From the NCBI GenBank assembly GCA_947652615.1, contig CANTDX010000010.1, positions 1 to 64,000 on the forward strand: DNA of 64,000 nt, written 5' to 3'. Positions within the stretch are counted from its first letter, which is position 1; every line of letters starts with the position of its first letter. The translations under genes and the position numbers were made by a program. The notes beneath the pieces were generated by a model that had not been told where the DNA came from, did no database searches, and worked only from the letters and a program-made list of their open reading frames with translations. Positions 44,059 to 53,344 of the stretch are shown here, piece after piece. Source of the stretch: an uncultured Dorea sp. (GTDB lineage Bacteria > Bacillota > Clostridia > Lachnospirales > Lachnospiraceae).

Positions 44059-46330
44059 ACGAACTCTTAGCCTGCAGATGGATCATCATCCCCATATAAT
44101 CACCGCTTAAGCGGTCCATCCAGTACCCCGCGTTCATCAGCGCCGATCCTGTCAGGTTGAGCGCCGCATAAGTCTTCTCTGTACCATCCGCTCCTTCCCG
44201 ATGCACGTCCTCATTCCTGACCTCAGCGGAAACAGAGATAACCTTCGTCTCATATACGGTTTCTTCCCGCAGTCCTTTCAGCTTAAGCCTTCTCGCCGCC
44301 CCGAAATACCCCGGCAGCGCATGTATCTGGATATAAGTCAGAAGCGCCTCCTTCTTATCCTTAGATACGACCATCCAGCACGCATAATCCGGATTGCCAA
44401 GCGAATCTTCTATCCGGTAGAGGTCTCCTTCCTTCACAAGCCAATGGTATTTATGATAGATATCTACCTGCTTACGGATCACTTCTTTCTCGGATTCGCT
44501 CATCCGCGCAATATCCAGCTCATACCCAAATGTTCCCGCCATGGCGACATACCCTCTTGTCTCCAGCGAAGTGATCCTGCCGGTCTGATGATTGGGCACC
44601 GCACTTACATGGGCGCCGATCGTTGAGAGCGGATAACACATAGAAGCGCCCATCTCAATCTTGATCCGTTCTATGGCGTCCGAATCGTCCGATCCCCAGA
44701 TCTGCGGACTATAGTAGAGTACCCCCGGATCAAACCGGGAACCTCCCGCGGAACAGTTCTCAAGCAGAAGTGACGGGAAATCATCCCGAAGCCTCCCCAT
44801 AATCTCATATACTCCCAGAACATATCGGTGGCACAGCTCTCCCTGCCGGTCTGCCGGAAGCGCCGCCGACGCCGTCTCCGTCAGAGTACGGTTCATATCC
44901 CACTTGATATACTCCACATTCGCGCCGGATAATACCTGATGAATCATACCGTAGATATGATCCCGCACTTCCTTCCTGGACCAATCCAGCACATATTGAT
45001 GGCGGAACAAGGAGCGGTGTCTCCCCGGAATCTGGATCGCCCAATCCGGATGCGCCCGAAACAGTTCTGAATCCGGGCTTACCATCTCCGGCTCGATCCA
45101 CAGCCCAAACTTCATCCCGAGATGATTGATCTCCTTCGCGAGACGTCCGATCCCTCCCGGCACCTTCTCTTCATTGACAAACCAGTCTCCTAACCCTCTT
45201 CTCTCATCATTCCTGTTCCCAAACCAACCGTCGTCCAGTACAAATAATTCAATCCCGCACTTCGCCGCCTCAGCCGCGATCTCGGTCAGCTTCTCTACGG
45301 TGAAATCAAAATACGTCGCCTCCCAGTTATTTACAAGGATCGGTCTTAAGGTATCCGGATAGACATCACGGATCAGATGCCTTCTGTACAGATCATGGAA
45401 GGTCCGGCTCATCTTCCCAAGCCCCTGGTCAGAATATACCATCACCACCTCCGGCGCCGTGAAGCTCTCTCCCTGTCCAAGCTTCCAACTGAAATTAACC
45501 GGATTGATCCCCATCACGATCCGTGAGCCGCGGAAATGATGCCCCTCCGCAACTCCGAGAAAATTCCCTGAATATACCAGGTTCATGGCGAATACTTCCC
45601 CGGCATCTTCCGTCGCATCCGAAGAGATCACTGCCAGAAACGGGTTGTCCGTCGGCCCAGACTCTCCCCTAGTACTTCCCGTCGTGACCTTCCCCTGGCG
45701 CAGCGGCGTACGAACCGGCCCGCATTCCCTCTCCCAGCTTCCATGAAGCGTCAGCACATCAAAGTTCTGATGGTCGAATTCCAGACAGCCGGACATTGCC
45801 CGCTTGAGATAGACAGCCTTCTCGTCTTCGTTCGTAATAAGCGCCGCGCGTGTGATCACATTCAAATGCTCGAAGACCGTATAGAGAAGCGTCACTTTAA
45901 GCTTCAGCACTTTATCCCTGCACACCAGTTCCAGCGTATTACAGTCGCCGTCCTCCCTCTCGAAGGTTGACGGCAATCCATTCAGATGCGGTTTCCCCGG
46001 ATAGATCTTATGGGATTCATAACGAAGATCACATGCGTGATACCCGTCAATGGTTTCCACCTCAAGGCAATGTTCTCGGTAATCCCCGCAGCCATAAGTC
46101 GGATATTCGAAGGGAACCGCATCCATGATCCGTCCCGCCTGCCCCGGCAGCACCGAAGGACGTACCTGATACAGCGGCCCATACAGATAATTAACATCTG
46201 AATCTATAATCTTCTTCCCATAATACAAATGTGAGACAAACTTGTCATCGTCAAATATACCGATAATGTAACTGGTATCCAAAGCATCCAGTTTAAAAAT
46301 CCCCGCCTGTTCGTTGAATAAAATACTCAT
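44054..46330 (-). CDS. GH36 alpha-galactosidase, second copy
   Basis: A 758-residue GH36 enzyme. Nucleophile Asp in VEYIKWDMNRTLTE (near residue 478); acid/base in IWGSDDSDAIERI; LLENCSAGGSRFDPGVLY ahead of it. It is similar to, but clearly diverged from, 14510-16696 and has an extra C-terminal insertion (residues 700-740). The ATG at 46330 follows GAGGAGGAG with 7-nt spacing. No carbohydrate transporter or regulator adjoins it; it is 54 nt after the PucR-type gene on the same strand and may be co-transcribed. Raffinose-type or galactolipid substrates are possible. Confidence 0.93.
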   Translation of the reverse strand: MSILFNEQAGIFKLDALDTSYIIGIFDDDKFVSHLYYGKKIIDSDVNYLYGPLYQVRPSVLPGQAGRIMDAVPFEYPTYGCGDYREHCLEVETIDGYHACDLRYESHKIYPGKPHLNGLPSTFEREDGDCNTLELVCRDKVLKLKVTLLYTVFEHLNVITRAALITNEDEKAVYLKRAMSGCLEFDHQNFDVLTLHGSWERECGPVRTPLRQGKVTTGSTRGESGPTDNPFLAVISSDATEDAGEVFAMNLVYSGNFLGVAEGHHFRGSRIVMGINPVNFSWKLGQGESFTAPEVVMVYSDQGLGKMSRTFHDLYRRHLIRDVYPDTLRPILVNNWEATYFDFTVEKLTEIAAEAAKCGIELFVLDDGWFGNRNDERRGLGDWFVNEEKVPGGIGRLAKEINHLGMKFGLWIEPEMVSPDSELFRAHPDWAIQIPGRHRSLFRHQYVLDWSRKEVRDHIYGMIHQVLSGANVEYIKWDMNRTLTETASAALPADRQGELCHRYVLGVYEIMGRLRDDFPSLLLENCSAGGSRFDPGVLYYSPQIWGSDDSDAIERIKIEMGASMCYPLSTIGAHVSAVPNHQTGRITSLETRGYVAMAGTFGYELDIARMSESEKEVIRKQVDIYHKYHWLVKEGDLYRIEDSLGNPDYACWMVVSKDKKEALLTYIQIHALPGYFGAARRLKLKGLREETVYETKVISVSAEVRNEDVHREGADGTEKTYAALNLTGSALMNAGYWMDRLSGDYMGMMIHLQAKSSS

Positions 46331-46384
46331 AAGAATCTCCTCCTCTCTTTCTTCATTAAAACTACAGCATCCTTTCGCCATTTG

Positions 46385-47944
46385 TCAAGAATCTCTCCTG
46401 ATAAAATGATCAATCCGATAAGATATCTCCAATAGAAAACGTACATTACTATTATTCAATTCTACGTGCGTCAGATTCCGGATACATTCCAGCCGGTACG
46501 TCAGGGAATTGCGATGGATGTATAAGCTCTGCGCAGCCTCTTTGATGCTGCAGTTACATGCCAGGTAGATTTCCAGGGTATGATATAGATCCGTCCCGGC
46601 AGCATGGTCATAGCGGCTCAAAAGTCCCAAAGCCGGATGGCAGTATAATCCAAGCCGTTCTCGTTCCCTCGTAGAATCAAGCAGATCGTAAAAAGCATAA
46701 TCCGAATAAAAACTTACTCTCTCCTCCGGACATAACTTAGACGCAAGCTCCAGCGCCCGAAAAGCCTGTGCATATCGTGCGGCAAAATTCTCAACCCGGA
46801 AAAAAAGATTGGAAACACCGATCCGCAGATATTCTTTTGCCGCAAGATCTTCTAATGCTTCTGTCATCTCAGAAGACAAGCCAGGGGCATCCGCAAGGGG
46901 AACTACCGCAGCAATACCATTTTCATGAAATGTAAAACGTGTATCCGGCTGAATTCGTACCAACTGACGCGCCACATCTTCTTTCAAATGCTTCTGCCCT
47001 AAATAGCGGCTCTGCTGAATGCTGAGAGCACACAGATGCATAGAAAACTGAAGTTCTGCGATAGCTGGGGCAATTTCTTCCGGAGGCGCGCCGATCAGCA
47101 GATCGTAAAGCAATTTCTGATAGATTGTATTTCCCGGGACCAGATAGGGAGCATAGCGGGAAATCGCATCGCCTGCTGCCGAGCTGATAACCGGTAACAA
47201 CTGCAAATGCATAGAAGTAATAGGCGTCTCTTTCTCCAGCATCAGAACAATTCCTGCAAAATTCCCCCGTATGAATATCTTACTGGACAGTTTCCGAAGC
47301 GGGGACGCATAACAGGTAACCACCACCGGATCCGAGGTCCTGGCTGCGTTCTTCACAGCCTCTATCTCCTGTACGGCACTCACAAATTCATAGGTACAAT
47401 ACCCCAGCCGGATATTCTCTGCCCAGAGAGGATCGTCAATTGTGAAGATCGTAGAATGTGCCAGTATCTTAAAATCAGCATCCAGCAGGATCAATGAATT
47501 TCCAAGCTTAGCCGCCGCCAGATTGATCACCGGCTCCATACTGCGGGAATGCGCCGCACAATCCATCATCTCTCCATAGAATCCCCGGCCGTGGGATTCA
47601 TCCAACAAAGCCTTCGCTGTATTAAATACCTGAAAAAGCTCTTTGGCGTCTACCAGGGCAAGGCTTGTATTCCCGGTCCAAAGAGGTGCAGCCGCCGTAT
47701 TTTTCTCCGGAAAGGGGTCCAGGCCGTCTATATCCCATACCAGCACACACTGCGATGGCAGATTGGGATCCGCTGTATTCTTTTTCAAAAAAGAGGCATA
47801 GCCAAAATAAAGGGTATTGTTGTCATATTCTATTTGTGTACCGTCAATAAACGCTACATTGTCCAGATTAAAGATATCCTTAGAACATATGATCTCGGCG
47901 GACGTTCCTGTGGAAACTTGATTCATCAGGGTTGTAAACAGCAT
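46385..47944 (-). CDS. PucR/CdaR-type transcriptional regulator
   Basis: A 519-residue regulator. The N-terminal two thirds contain a sensor-like region (LGNSLILLDADFKILAHST resembles a PAS/GAF-type segment) and a GGDEF-like CdaR central domain; the C terminus is a PucR HTH (YLACNCSIKEAAQSLYIHRN, then LTYRLECIRNLT). PucR/CdaR proteins respond to pathway metabolites. It is divergent from the SDR and the reductase fusion, and its own promoter spacer carries a perfect palindrome, so it probably controls both directions. Confidence 0.87.
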   Translation of the reverse strand: MLFTTLMNQVSTGTSAEIICSKDIFNLDNVAFIDGTQIEYDNNTLYFGYASFLKKNTADPNLPSQCVLVWDIDGLDPFPEKNTAAAPLWTGNTSLALVDAKELFQVFNTAKALLDESHGRGFYGEMMDCAAHSRSMEPVINLAAAKLGNSLILLDADFKILAHSTIFTIDDPLWAENIRLGYCTYEFVSAVQEIEAVKNAARTSDPVVVTCYASPLRKLSSKIFIRGNFAGIVLMLEKETPITSMHLQLLPVISSAAGDAISRYAPYLVPGNTIYQKLLYDLLIGAPPEEIAPAIAELQFSMHLCALSIQQSRYLGQKHLKEDVARQLVRIQPDTRFTFHENGIAAVVPLADAPGLSSEMTEALEDLAAKEYLRIGVSNLFFRVENFAARYAQAFRALELASKLCPEERVSFYSDYAFYDLLDSTRERERLGLYCHPALGLLSRYDHAAGTDLYHTLEIYLACNCSIKEAAQSLYIHRNSLTYRLECIRNLTHVELNNSNVRFLLEISYRIDHFIRRDS

Positions 47945-47983
47945 AAAATCACCTCATAATCGTCTACATTTCCTATCACAAAC

Positions 47984-48012
47984 AGTATAGTGCACGGTGC
48001 ACAAATTGTCAA
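47984..48012 (-). promoter_or_regulatory. PucR gene promoter with palindromic operator in the spacer
   Basis: Minus-strand TTGACA (48007-48012) and TATACT (47984-47989) are 17 bp apart. The spacer contains GTGCACGGTGCAC (47990-48002), a perfect inverted repeat around one base. It is also upstream of the SDR promoter, so a bound regulator could affect both directions. Confidence 0.78.
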
Positions 48013-48035
48013 TTTGGATTCGGTCAGCACAACCA

Positions 48036-48064
48036 TTTTCATTTATCTTTATTCTGCTTATAAT
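48036..48064 (+). promoter_or_regulatory. Promoter of the SDR/reductase-fusion operon
   Basis: TTTTCA (48036-48041), 17 bp, and a perfect TATAAT (48059-48064). The operator-like palindrome at 47990-48002 lies about 35 bp upstream of the -35, a position suiting activation. Confidence 0.6.
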
Positions 48065-48119
48065 GAGTGCATGATAAAGAACTGTATGACTTTAGAACCA
48101 AAAAAAGGAGCGAATGAAT

Positions 48120-48875
48120 ATGAGATTTGAGAACAAGGTTGCAATCATAACAGGATCAACAAAAGGTATTGGAAGATCTACCGCCATCTTGATGGCTCAA
48201 GAAGGCGCCAAAGTAGTTATCACAGGCACAACAGAGGCAGCCGGCAGCGAGGTTGTATCCATAATCAAAGAAGCTGGCGGAGACGCTTTTTTCCAGAAAA
48301 CAGACGTTACCTCCGCAGAAGCGCTTGACGCACTGGTAAAGGCTGCACTGGATCACTATGGAAAGATAGATATCCTGATAAATAATGCCGGCATAGGCGG
48401 CAGCCTGGCGAATATGAACCAGATTACCGACGCCGAATGGAACAAGGTGCTTGCCACCAACCTGACTGCCGCATTCCAGATCATGAAACTTGTGATTCCT
48501 GTTATGGAAAATAATGGTGGCGGTACCATCGTCAATGTAGCTTCCATGGCCTCCACAGCGGCAGGTCGGGGCGGGATTGCCTATACAACCGCAAAGCATG
48601 GATTCTTAGGACTGACCCGTCAGATTTCCCTGGATCACGGACACACGGGCATCCGGATCAATGCTGTTCTGCCAGGACCAATCAACACCCAGATGATCGC
48701 AAGGATCCTGGAGATGCCGCAGCATCCGCTGAATATGAAGATTAAAATGAGTCCTTCCGGACGTCCGGGAGAACCCGAAGAAGTAGCAAAAGCCATTGCC
48801 TTCCTTGCCAGTGATGAATCCAGTTATATTCATGGCGCCTCATTAGCAGTGGACGGCGGTTATTCGATTTTCTAA
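48120..48875 (+). CDS. Short-chain dehydrogenase/reductase
   Basis: A 251-residue classical SDR. The cofactor motif is ITGSTKGIGRSTAILMAQEG; NNAGIGG follows; the catalytic Ser-Tyr-Lys is in NVASMASTAAGRGGIAYTTAK; the C terminus is HGASLAVDGGYSIF. NAD(P)-dependent oxidation or reduction of a hydroxyl/keto group is expected. The ATG at 48120 is better spaced from AAGGAG than the one at 48114. It is followed 22 nt later by the OYE/decarboxylase fusion, so they should act on the same compound. Its family resembles bacterial hydroxysteroid and 3-oxoacyl reductases, too broad to name a substrate. Confidence 0.9.
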   Translation: MRFENKVAIITGSTKGIGRSTAILMAQEGAKVVITGTTEAAGSEVVSIIKEAGGDAFFQKTDVTSAEALDALVKAALDHYGKIDILINNAGIGGSLANMNQITDAEWNKVLATNLTAAFQIMKLVIPVMENNGGGTIVNVASMASTAAGRGGIAYTTAKHGFLGLTRQISLDHGHTGIRINAVLPGPINTQMIARILEMPQHPLNMKIKMSPSGRPGEPEEVAKAIAFLASDESSYIHGASLAVDGGYSIF

Positions 48876-48897
48876 CCAGATGAAAAGGAGTATTATT

Positions 48898-51711
48898 ATG
48901 TATGATAGATTATTTACAGAAGGTAAGATTGGCTGCGTGACCCTGAAAAATCGTCTTGTCATGTCTCCTATGGGCATTGGGCTTGCGAATCTGGACGGCA
49001 CGCCCAGCGAAGACATGATCGCTTATTACGAAGCCCGCGCCATAGGCGGCGCAGGACTTATCATCCCGGAAATCACCAGAGTCAATGATGTACACGGACC
49101 AGGTCTTATGCGCCAGTTATCCGTTACCCAGGACAGGCATATTGAACCCTTAAGCCGCCTGGCTTATGCGGTACACAGACACGGCAGCAAGATCTTTATC
49201 CAGCTCCATCATCCGGGCAGGGAAACGGTTACCGCTCTTCTTGGAGGCGCACCGGTAGTCTCTGCTTCAGATATCCCTTGTAAATACTTACAGCAGCCCA
49301 CAAGAGCGCTCTCCACAGACGAAGTCAGGGAACTGATCGGCCAGTTCATAAGCGGCGCCATCCGGGTACAAAAAGCAGGCTGTGACGGTGTGGAGCTGCA
49401 TTGCGCCCACGGCTATCTGCTGCAGCAGTTTTTATCCCCTTATACCAATAAGCGGACCGATGAATACGGGGGAAGCTTTGAGAACCGTCTTCGCATGGTC
49501 AATGAGATCATCACAGGCATCCGCGCCGCCTGCGGACCCGAATTCCCTGTCGGCGTCCGTCTGTCGGTTGACGAATTCCTGGATAAGACCGGCGTTACGG
49601 AAGAATACATCCACATTCAGGACGGCGTGAAAATCGCTATGGCTCTTGAAGCTTCGGGAATTGATTTCATAGATGTATCTGTGGGGATGTACGAAACCGG
49701 TATGACCTGTGTAGAGCCGATTTCCTTCCCACAGGGCTGGCGCCGCGATCTAATCAAGGCAGTGAAGGATCATGTGAAGATCCCGGTGATCGGCGTATCC
49801 TCCATCCGTGAACCCGCCGTGGCTGATAAGTTCCTGGAAGACGGAGTGGAAGATTTCGTATCCATGGGCCGAAGCTGGCTTGCCGATGAAGAATGGGGCA
49901 AAAAGGTTCAGGAAGGCAGAGAGCATGAACTGTGCAAATGTATTAACTGTCTGCGCTGCTTTGAGAGCTTAAATGAATATAACGCTGCCGGACTGCCTGC
50001 AGAGTGCGCGCTGAATCCACGTCTCGCCAGAGAGCGGAAATACGGAGACCTGGCCCATGATCCTGCCCGTCACTCTGTCGCCGTTGTTGGCGGCGGTCCC
50101 AGCGGTCTGATGGCTGCCAAGACATTAGCCGAACGCGGCTGCCGTGTAACTCTTCTTGAACAGGGAGATACTCTTGGCGGAACGATCAATCAGGCAAAGA
50201 TGCCGCCCCATAAGGAACAGATGGAATGGATCATGGATTATTACAAGGCCGCTTTTGACAAACTGGGCGTGGAAGTCCGGCTCAATACTGCCGCGACGGC
50301 AGATATGCTCTTCGACCTGAAACCAGACGCAGTCATAGTCGGTACCGGCTCCAAACCGGTGATTCCTTCCCGCATTCCAGGAGTCCAAAAGCCCCATGTT
50401 TACAGCATTCCTCAGATCTTGACAGGCGAAACGGATCTCTCCGGCAAGAAGGTGGTTATCATCGGCGCCGGCATGACCGGTATCGAGACTGCGGAATATC
50501 TGGCTGTCCGTAAGTGTAGTGTAACGATTGCCGATATCCTGGATCAAGTGGCTCCCACCGCTAACCATACCAACGTAGGGGATGTATGCGGCCGTCTGGC
50601 AAAGCACGATACCAGATTCCTGCTGGGCCACGCTCTGAAGGAAATACGGGAAGATTCCGTGATATTAGAAAAACAGGCGGATCATACAGAAGTTACGATT
50701 CTTGCCGACGCAGTAATTCTGTCTATGGGATATCGTCCGGATACGTCCCTGGTTGATGAGCTGAATGCAAAGGGTATTCCGGCGGTTGCGGTAGGAAGCG
50801 CAGTCAAGGACGGCACCATCGCCCCGGCCACCAGGAGCGGCTATGAAGCAGCCCGTGCGCTCTTTACCGAGAAGAAGAAAGAGACCGCATTCTATACACC
50901 CAAGTCCGATATCTCCAACTTCGGCAAGGTCTCTCTTATGGATGAACAAGAAGGCTTGTATCTGGCTTATCTGACGGACCCGCAGGCGATTGCCCGGATA
51001 TTGCCTCCGCCGTTGAAACCGTTCTCCATGCCGGTTGTTACTCTCTCTGTCTGCCATATACACAAACCGACCTTCGCAGACGATTATTATGAGGCAATCC
51101 TGGGCGTATACGCAACCTATGGGAAATCTCTTGGATTATATCCGGTGGGATTGGTTCTTGGCGGACCGGGCGCTGAGATGGCTGTCCAATGCGGACGCGA
51201 CAACGGCTCCATCCCAAAGAAACTGGGAGCAGAATTTGTAATCCGCAGAAATGATAATACAGTAACAGCAGGCGTTACCCGCCGCGGAACCCAGTTGGTT
51301 GACATCCATATGGAATTAGGGCAGTATAACAGTCCGCTCACCCATGCCCTATACCAGAATCCCGGAAACGGAAAGCAGGTATTTGGCGGCGGCTTCTACT
51401 TCCATTTCGACCGGATGCCTGACGAAAATGGAGTTTCCCATTTCGTCAACGGGGCCCTACTGCAGAATCTATGTGAATATAACTACCAGTCCTGGGAGCC
51501 TGGCACAGCCTCTCTGACACTGAATTCTTCTCTGGACGACCCGTGGGCAGAACTGCCGATCAACACTATTGTGGGCGGCGCGTATTCCAGGAACAGTCTG
51601 CTAGTGCATAAGCTGAATCTGGTAGAGAAGTTAGACGCAGAAGAAATCGTGCCGTATCTGCTGACCGGACGGTATGACCGGACCGCATTCATGGAGACCG
51701 GACGGATATAG
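48898..51711 (+). CDS. Fusion of an Old Yellow Enzyme-type reductase (FMN/Fe-S/FAD) with an acetoacetate decarboxylase-like domain
   Basis: A 937-residue protein. Residues 1-330: OYE TIM barrel (LVMSPMGIGLAN, IQLHHPGRE, RTDEYGGSFENRLR). Residues 346-375: Fe-S ligands CKCINCLRC and a later Cys in CALNP. Residues 390-640: FAD (VAVVGGGPSGLMAAKTLAE) and NAD(P) (VVIIGAGMTGIETAEYLAV) modules as in 2,4-dienoyl-CoA reductase and BaiCD/BaiH proteins. Residues about 669-937: ADC-type domain with DPQAIARILPPPLKP and CGRDNGSIPKKLG, keeping the paired lysines (774/775) that in acetoacetate decarboxylase form the Schiff base. The ATG at 48898 follows AAAAGGAG. The first part should reduce an activated C=C bond; the second may decarboxylate, hydrate or isomerise a keto compound. 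I know of no characterised enzyme with this arrangement. Confidence 0.9.
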   Translation: MYDRLFTEGKIGCVTLKNRLVMSPMGIGLANLDGTPSEDMIAYYEARAIGGAGLIIPEITRVNDVHGPGLMRQLSVTQDRHIEPLSRLAYAVHRHGSKIFIQLHHPGRETVTALLGGAPVVSASDIPCKYLQQPTRALSTDEVRELIGQFISGAIRVQKAGCDGVELHCAHGYLLQQFLSPYTNKRTDEYGGSFENRLRMVNEIITGIRAACGPEFPVGVRLSVDEFLDKTGVTEEYIHIQDGVKIAMALEASGIDFIDVSVGMYETGMTCVEPISFPQGWRRDLIKAVKDHVKIPVIGVSSIREPAVADKFLEDGVEDFVSMGRSWLADEEWGKKVQEGREHELCKCINCLRCFESLNEYNAAGLPAECALNPRLARERKYGDLAHDPARHSVAVVGGGPSGLMAAKTLAERGCRVTLLEQGDTLGGTINQAKMPPHKEQMEWIMDYYKAAFDKLGVEVRLNTAATADMLFDLKPDAVIVGTGSKPVIPSRIPGVQKPHVYSIPQILTGETDLSGKKVVIIGAGMTGIETAEYLAVRKCSVTIADILDQVAPTANHTNVGDVCGRLAKHDTRFLLGHALKEIREDSVILEKQADHTEVTILADAVILSMGYRPDTSLVDELNAKGIPAVAVGSAVKDGTIAPATRSGYEAARALFTEKKKETAFYTPKSDISNFGKVSLMDEQEGLYLAYLTDPQAIARILPPPLKPFSMPVVTLSVCHIHKPTFADDYYEAILGVYATYGKSLGLYPVGLVLGGPGAEMAVQCGRDNGSIPKKLGAEFVIRRNDNTVTAGVTRRGTQLVDIHMELGQYNSPLTHALYQNPGNGKQVFGGGFYFHFDRMPDENGVSHFVNGALLQNLCEYNYQSWEPGTASLTLNSSLDDPWAELPINTIVGGAYSRNSLLVHKLNLVEKLDAEEIVPYLLTGRYDRTAFMETGRI

Positions 51712-51723
51712 GCATAAGTCAGA

Positions 51724-51776
51724 AGGCAGCCGGGAAATGATTATATATGAGTACAAATATCATTTCCCGGCTGCCT
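51724..51776. terminator. Bidirectional terminator after the reductase fusion
   Basis: An 18-bp perfect stem (51724-51741 with 51759-51776) and a 17-nt loop lie between convergent genes. Confidence 0.82.
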
Positions 51777-51833
51777 ATCTGCATATTTACTGTGTAAGAA
51801 ACCTATCTTCAATCGTATAGGTGGAAAATTTTC

Positions 51834-52514
51834 TTATGAACCAGACGGCATATAAGGCCTCAATATTCCTGCCACATTACTGATCGGCATCGTCTGCAGC
51901 CACACCTTCCCCGGTCCGCTGATCACGGTGTTGAATAACCCTTCGCCGCCAAACAGCATATTCTTCACCCCGGGCACACTCTTAATCTCCATCTGGCAGG
52001 TCGCCGTCATCACCGCGAGATGTCCGGTATCCACCACGATCTGCTGCCCCGGTTGCAGCTCATACTCCACTACATGCCCGTCAAATTCAGCGAATACGAT
52101 TCCATGCCCGCTGATCTTCTGCATGATGAAGCCCTCTCCTCCGAACAGTCCTGAACTGAACTTCTTATTGAAGAATACGGACAGCTCTACTCCTGCCTCT
52201 CCTGCCAGGAATGCACTCTTCTGGAACACCATCTCCTGTCCCGGACCAATCTCATAGGCCTTGATCGAACCCGGGAAACTGGATGCAAATGCGATCATGC
52301 CATTACCGCCCTGGGCAGTATAGATGTTCTGGAACATCTTCTCTCCCGAGAACATCCTTCCAAATGCCTTCCCTATGCCTCCGTTCGTGGTCGTCTCCAT
52401 CAGCATATTCGGTGACATCCATGACATGCCGCCGCCTTCCGTGATCATCTTCTCGCCGCCTTCAAGCTGACAGACCACTACCGGGAGAGTCTCACCTAGA
52501 ATCTCATACCTCAT
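51834..52514 (-). CDS. AIM24 / TIGR00266 family protein
   Basis: A 226-residue protein made of repeated beta-strand units with the TIGR00266/AIM24 pattern: EGGGMSWMSPNMLMETTTNGG, FGRMFSGEKMFQNIYTA, SGLFGGEGFIMQKISGHG and LFGGEGLFNTVISGPG, the FGGEG motif appearing twice. Function in bacteria is not established. The ATG at 52514 follows AGGAGG; an upstream open stretch to 52571 has no such site. It is a single gene between a terminator and the ABC module. Confidence 0.88.
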   Translation of the reverse strand: MRYEILGETLPVVVCQLEGGEKMITEGGGMSWMSPNMLMETTTNGGIGKAFGRMFSGEKMFQNIYTAQGGNGMIAFASSFPGSIKAYEIGPGQEMVFQKSAFLAGEAGVELSVFFNKKFSSGLFGGEGFIMQKISGHGIVFAEFDGHVVEYELQPGQQIVVDTGHLAVMTATCQMEIKSVPGVKNMLFGGEGLFNTVISGPGKVWLQTMPISNVAGILRPYMPSGS

Positions 52515-52640
52515 AGTTATATACCTCCTGCTTATTCTTTGATATACTTCTGAATCCTTTTCGCAAGACATTTTTATTATATCAATACATGATTCTGGTG
52601 TAAAGCTTTCATTCCAAAATCAACCTTGCAACTCCATTGT

Positions 52641-53315
52641 TTATCCTGATGCAACAATCCGCCCATCCTCGATCCGCACGATCCGATCCGCCATCTGCGC
52701 GATCTCCGGGTTATGCGTGATCATCACAATGGTTTGACGGAATTCCTTGCTGGTCATCTTGAGAAGTCCGATCACGTCGTCGCTGGTCTTGCTGTCCAGA
52801 TTCCCCGTCGGCTCGTCCGCCAGGATGATACTCGGCTTATTGGCCAGCGCCCGGGCGATCGCCACCCTCTGCTGCTGACCGCCGGAGAGATTGCCCGGCA
52901 AAGCGTCAAGCTTACTCTCAAGCCCGAGCATTCTAACGATCTGCATGATGAATTCTCTATCCGGCTTCTGTCCGTCCAGTGAGATAGGGAATACGATATT
53001 CTCCCACACGGTAAGGACCGGAACAAGATTATAATTCTGGAAGATAAACCCGATCTGCCGGCGGCGGAAGACGGTCGCCTGTTCGCTGTTCAGGCTGCCA
53101 AGCTCTGTCCTGCCGATCTTGATACTGCCGTCCGTGGGCGTATCCAATCCTCCCAGCATATTGAGCAGGGTAGATTTCCCGCTGCCCGAGGTGCCGATGA
53201 TCGCGGTAAATTTCCCGCGCTCAATCTCCAGGTCTACACCGTCCAATGCCTTCACCATCGTATCTCCGTTCCCGTAATATTTTCTAAGGCCTGATACCTT
53301 CAAGATGCTCTCCAT
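52641..53315 (-). CDS. ABC transporter ATP-binding protein, MacB/BceA type
   Basis: A 224-residue ATPase. Walker A is IGTSGSGKSTLLNMLGG, signature LSGGQQQRVAIARALA, Walker B IILADEPTGNLDS. All motifs are canonical. It is 29 nt after the FtsX-type permease gene and is the likely working ATPase for it. In Bce-type systems the permease and ATPase detect and remove antimicrobial peptides and signal to a linked two-component system, as encoded at 56751-58474. Confidence 0.92.
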   Translation of the reverse strand: MESILKVSGLRKYYGNGDTMVKALDGVDLEIERGKFTAIIGTSGSGKSTLLNMLGGLDTPTDGSIKIGRTELGSLNSEQATVFRRRQIGFIFQNYNLVPVLTVWENIVFPISLDGQKPDREFIMQIVRMLGLESKLDALPGNLSGGQQQRVAIARALANKPSIILADEPTGNLDSKTSDDVIGLLKMTSKEFRQTIVMITHNPEIAQMADRIVRIEDGRIVASG

Positions 53316-53344
53316 AAATGTCTTCCTCCATGATCATATTGTGA

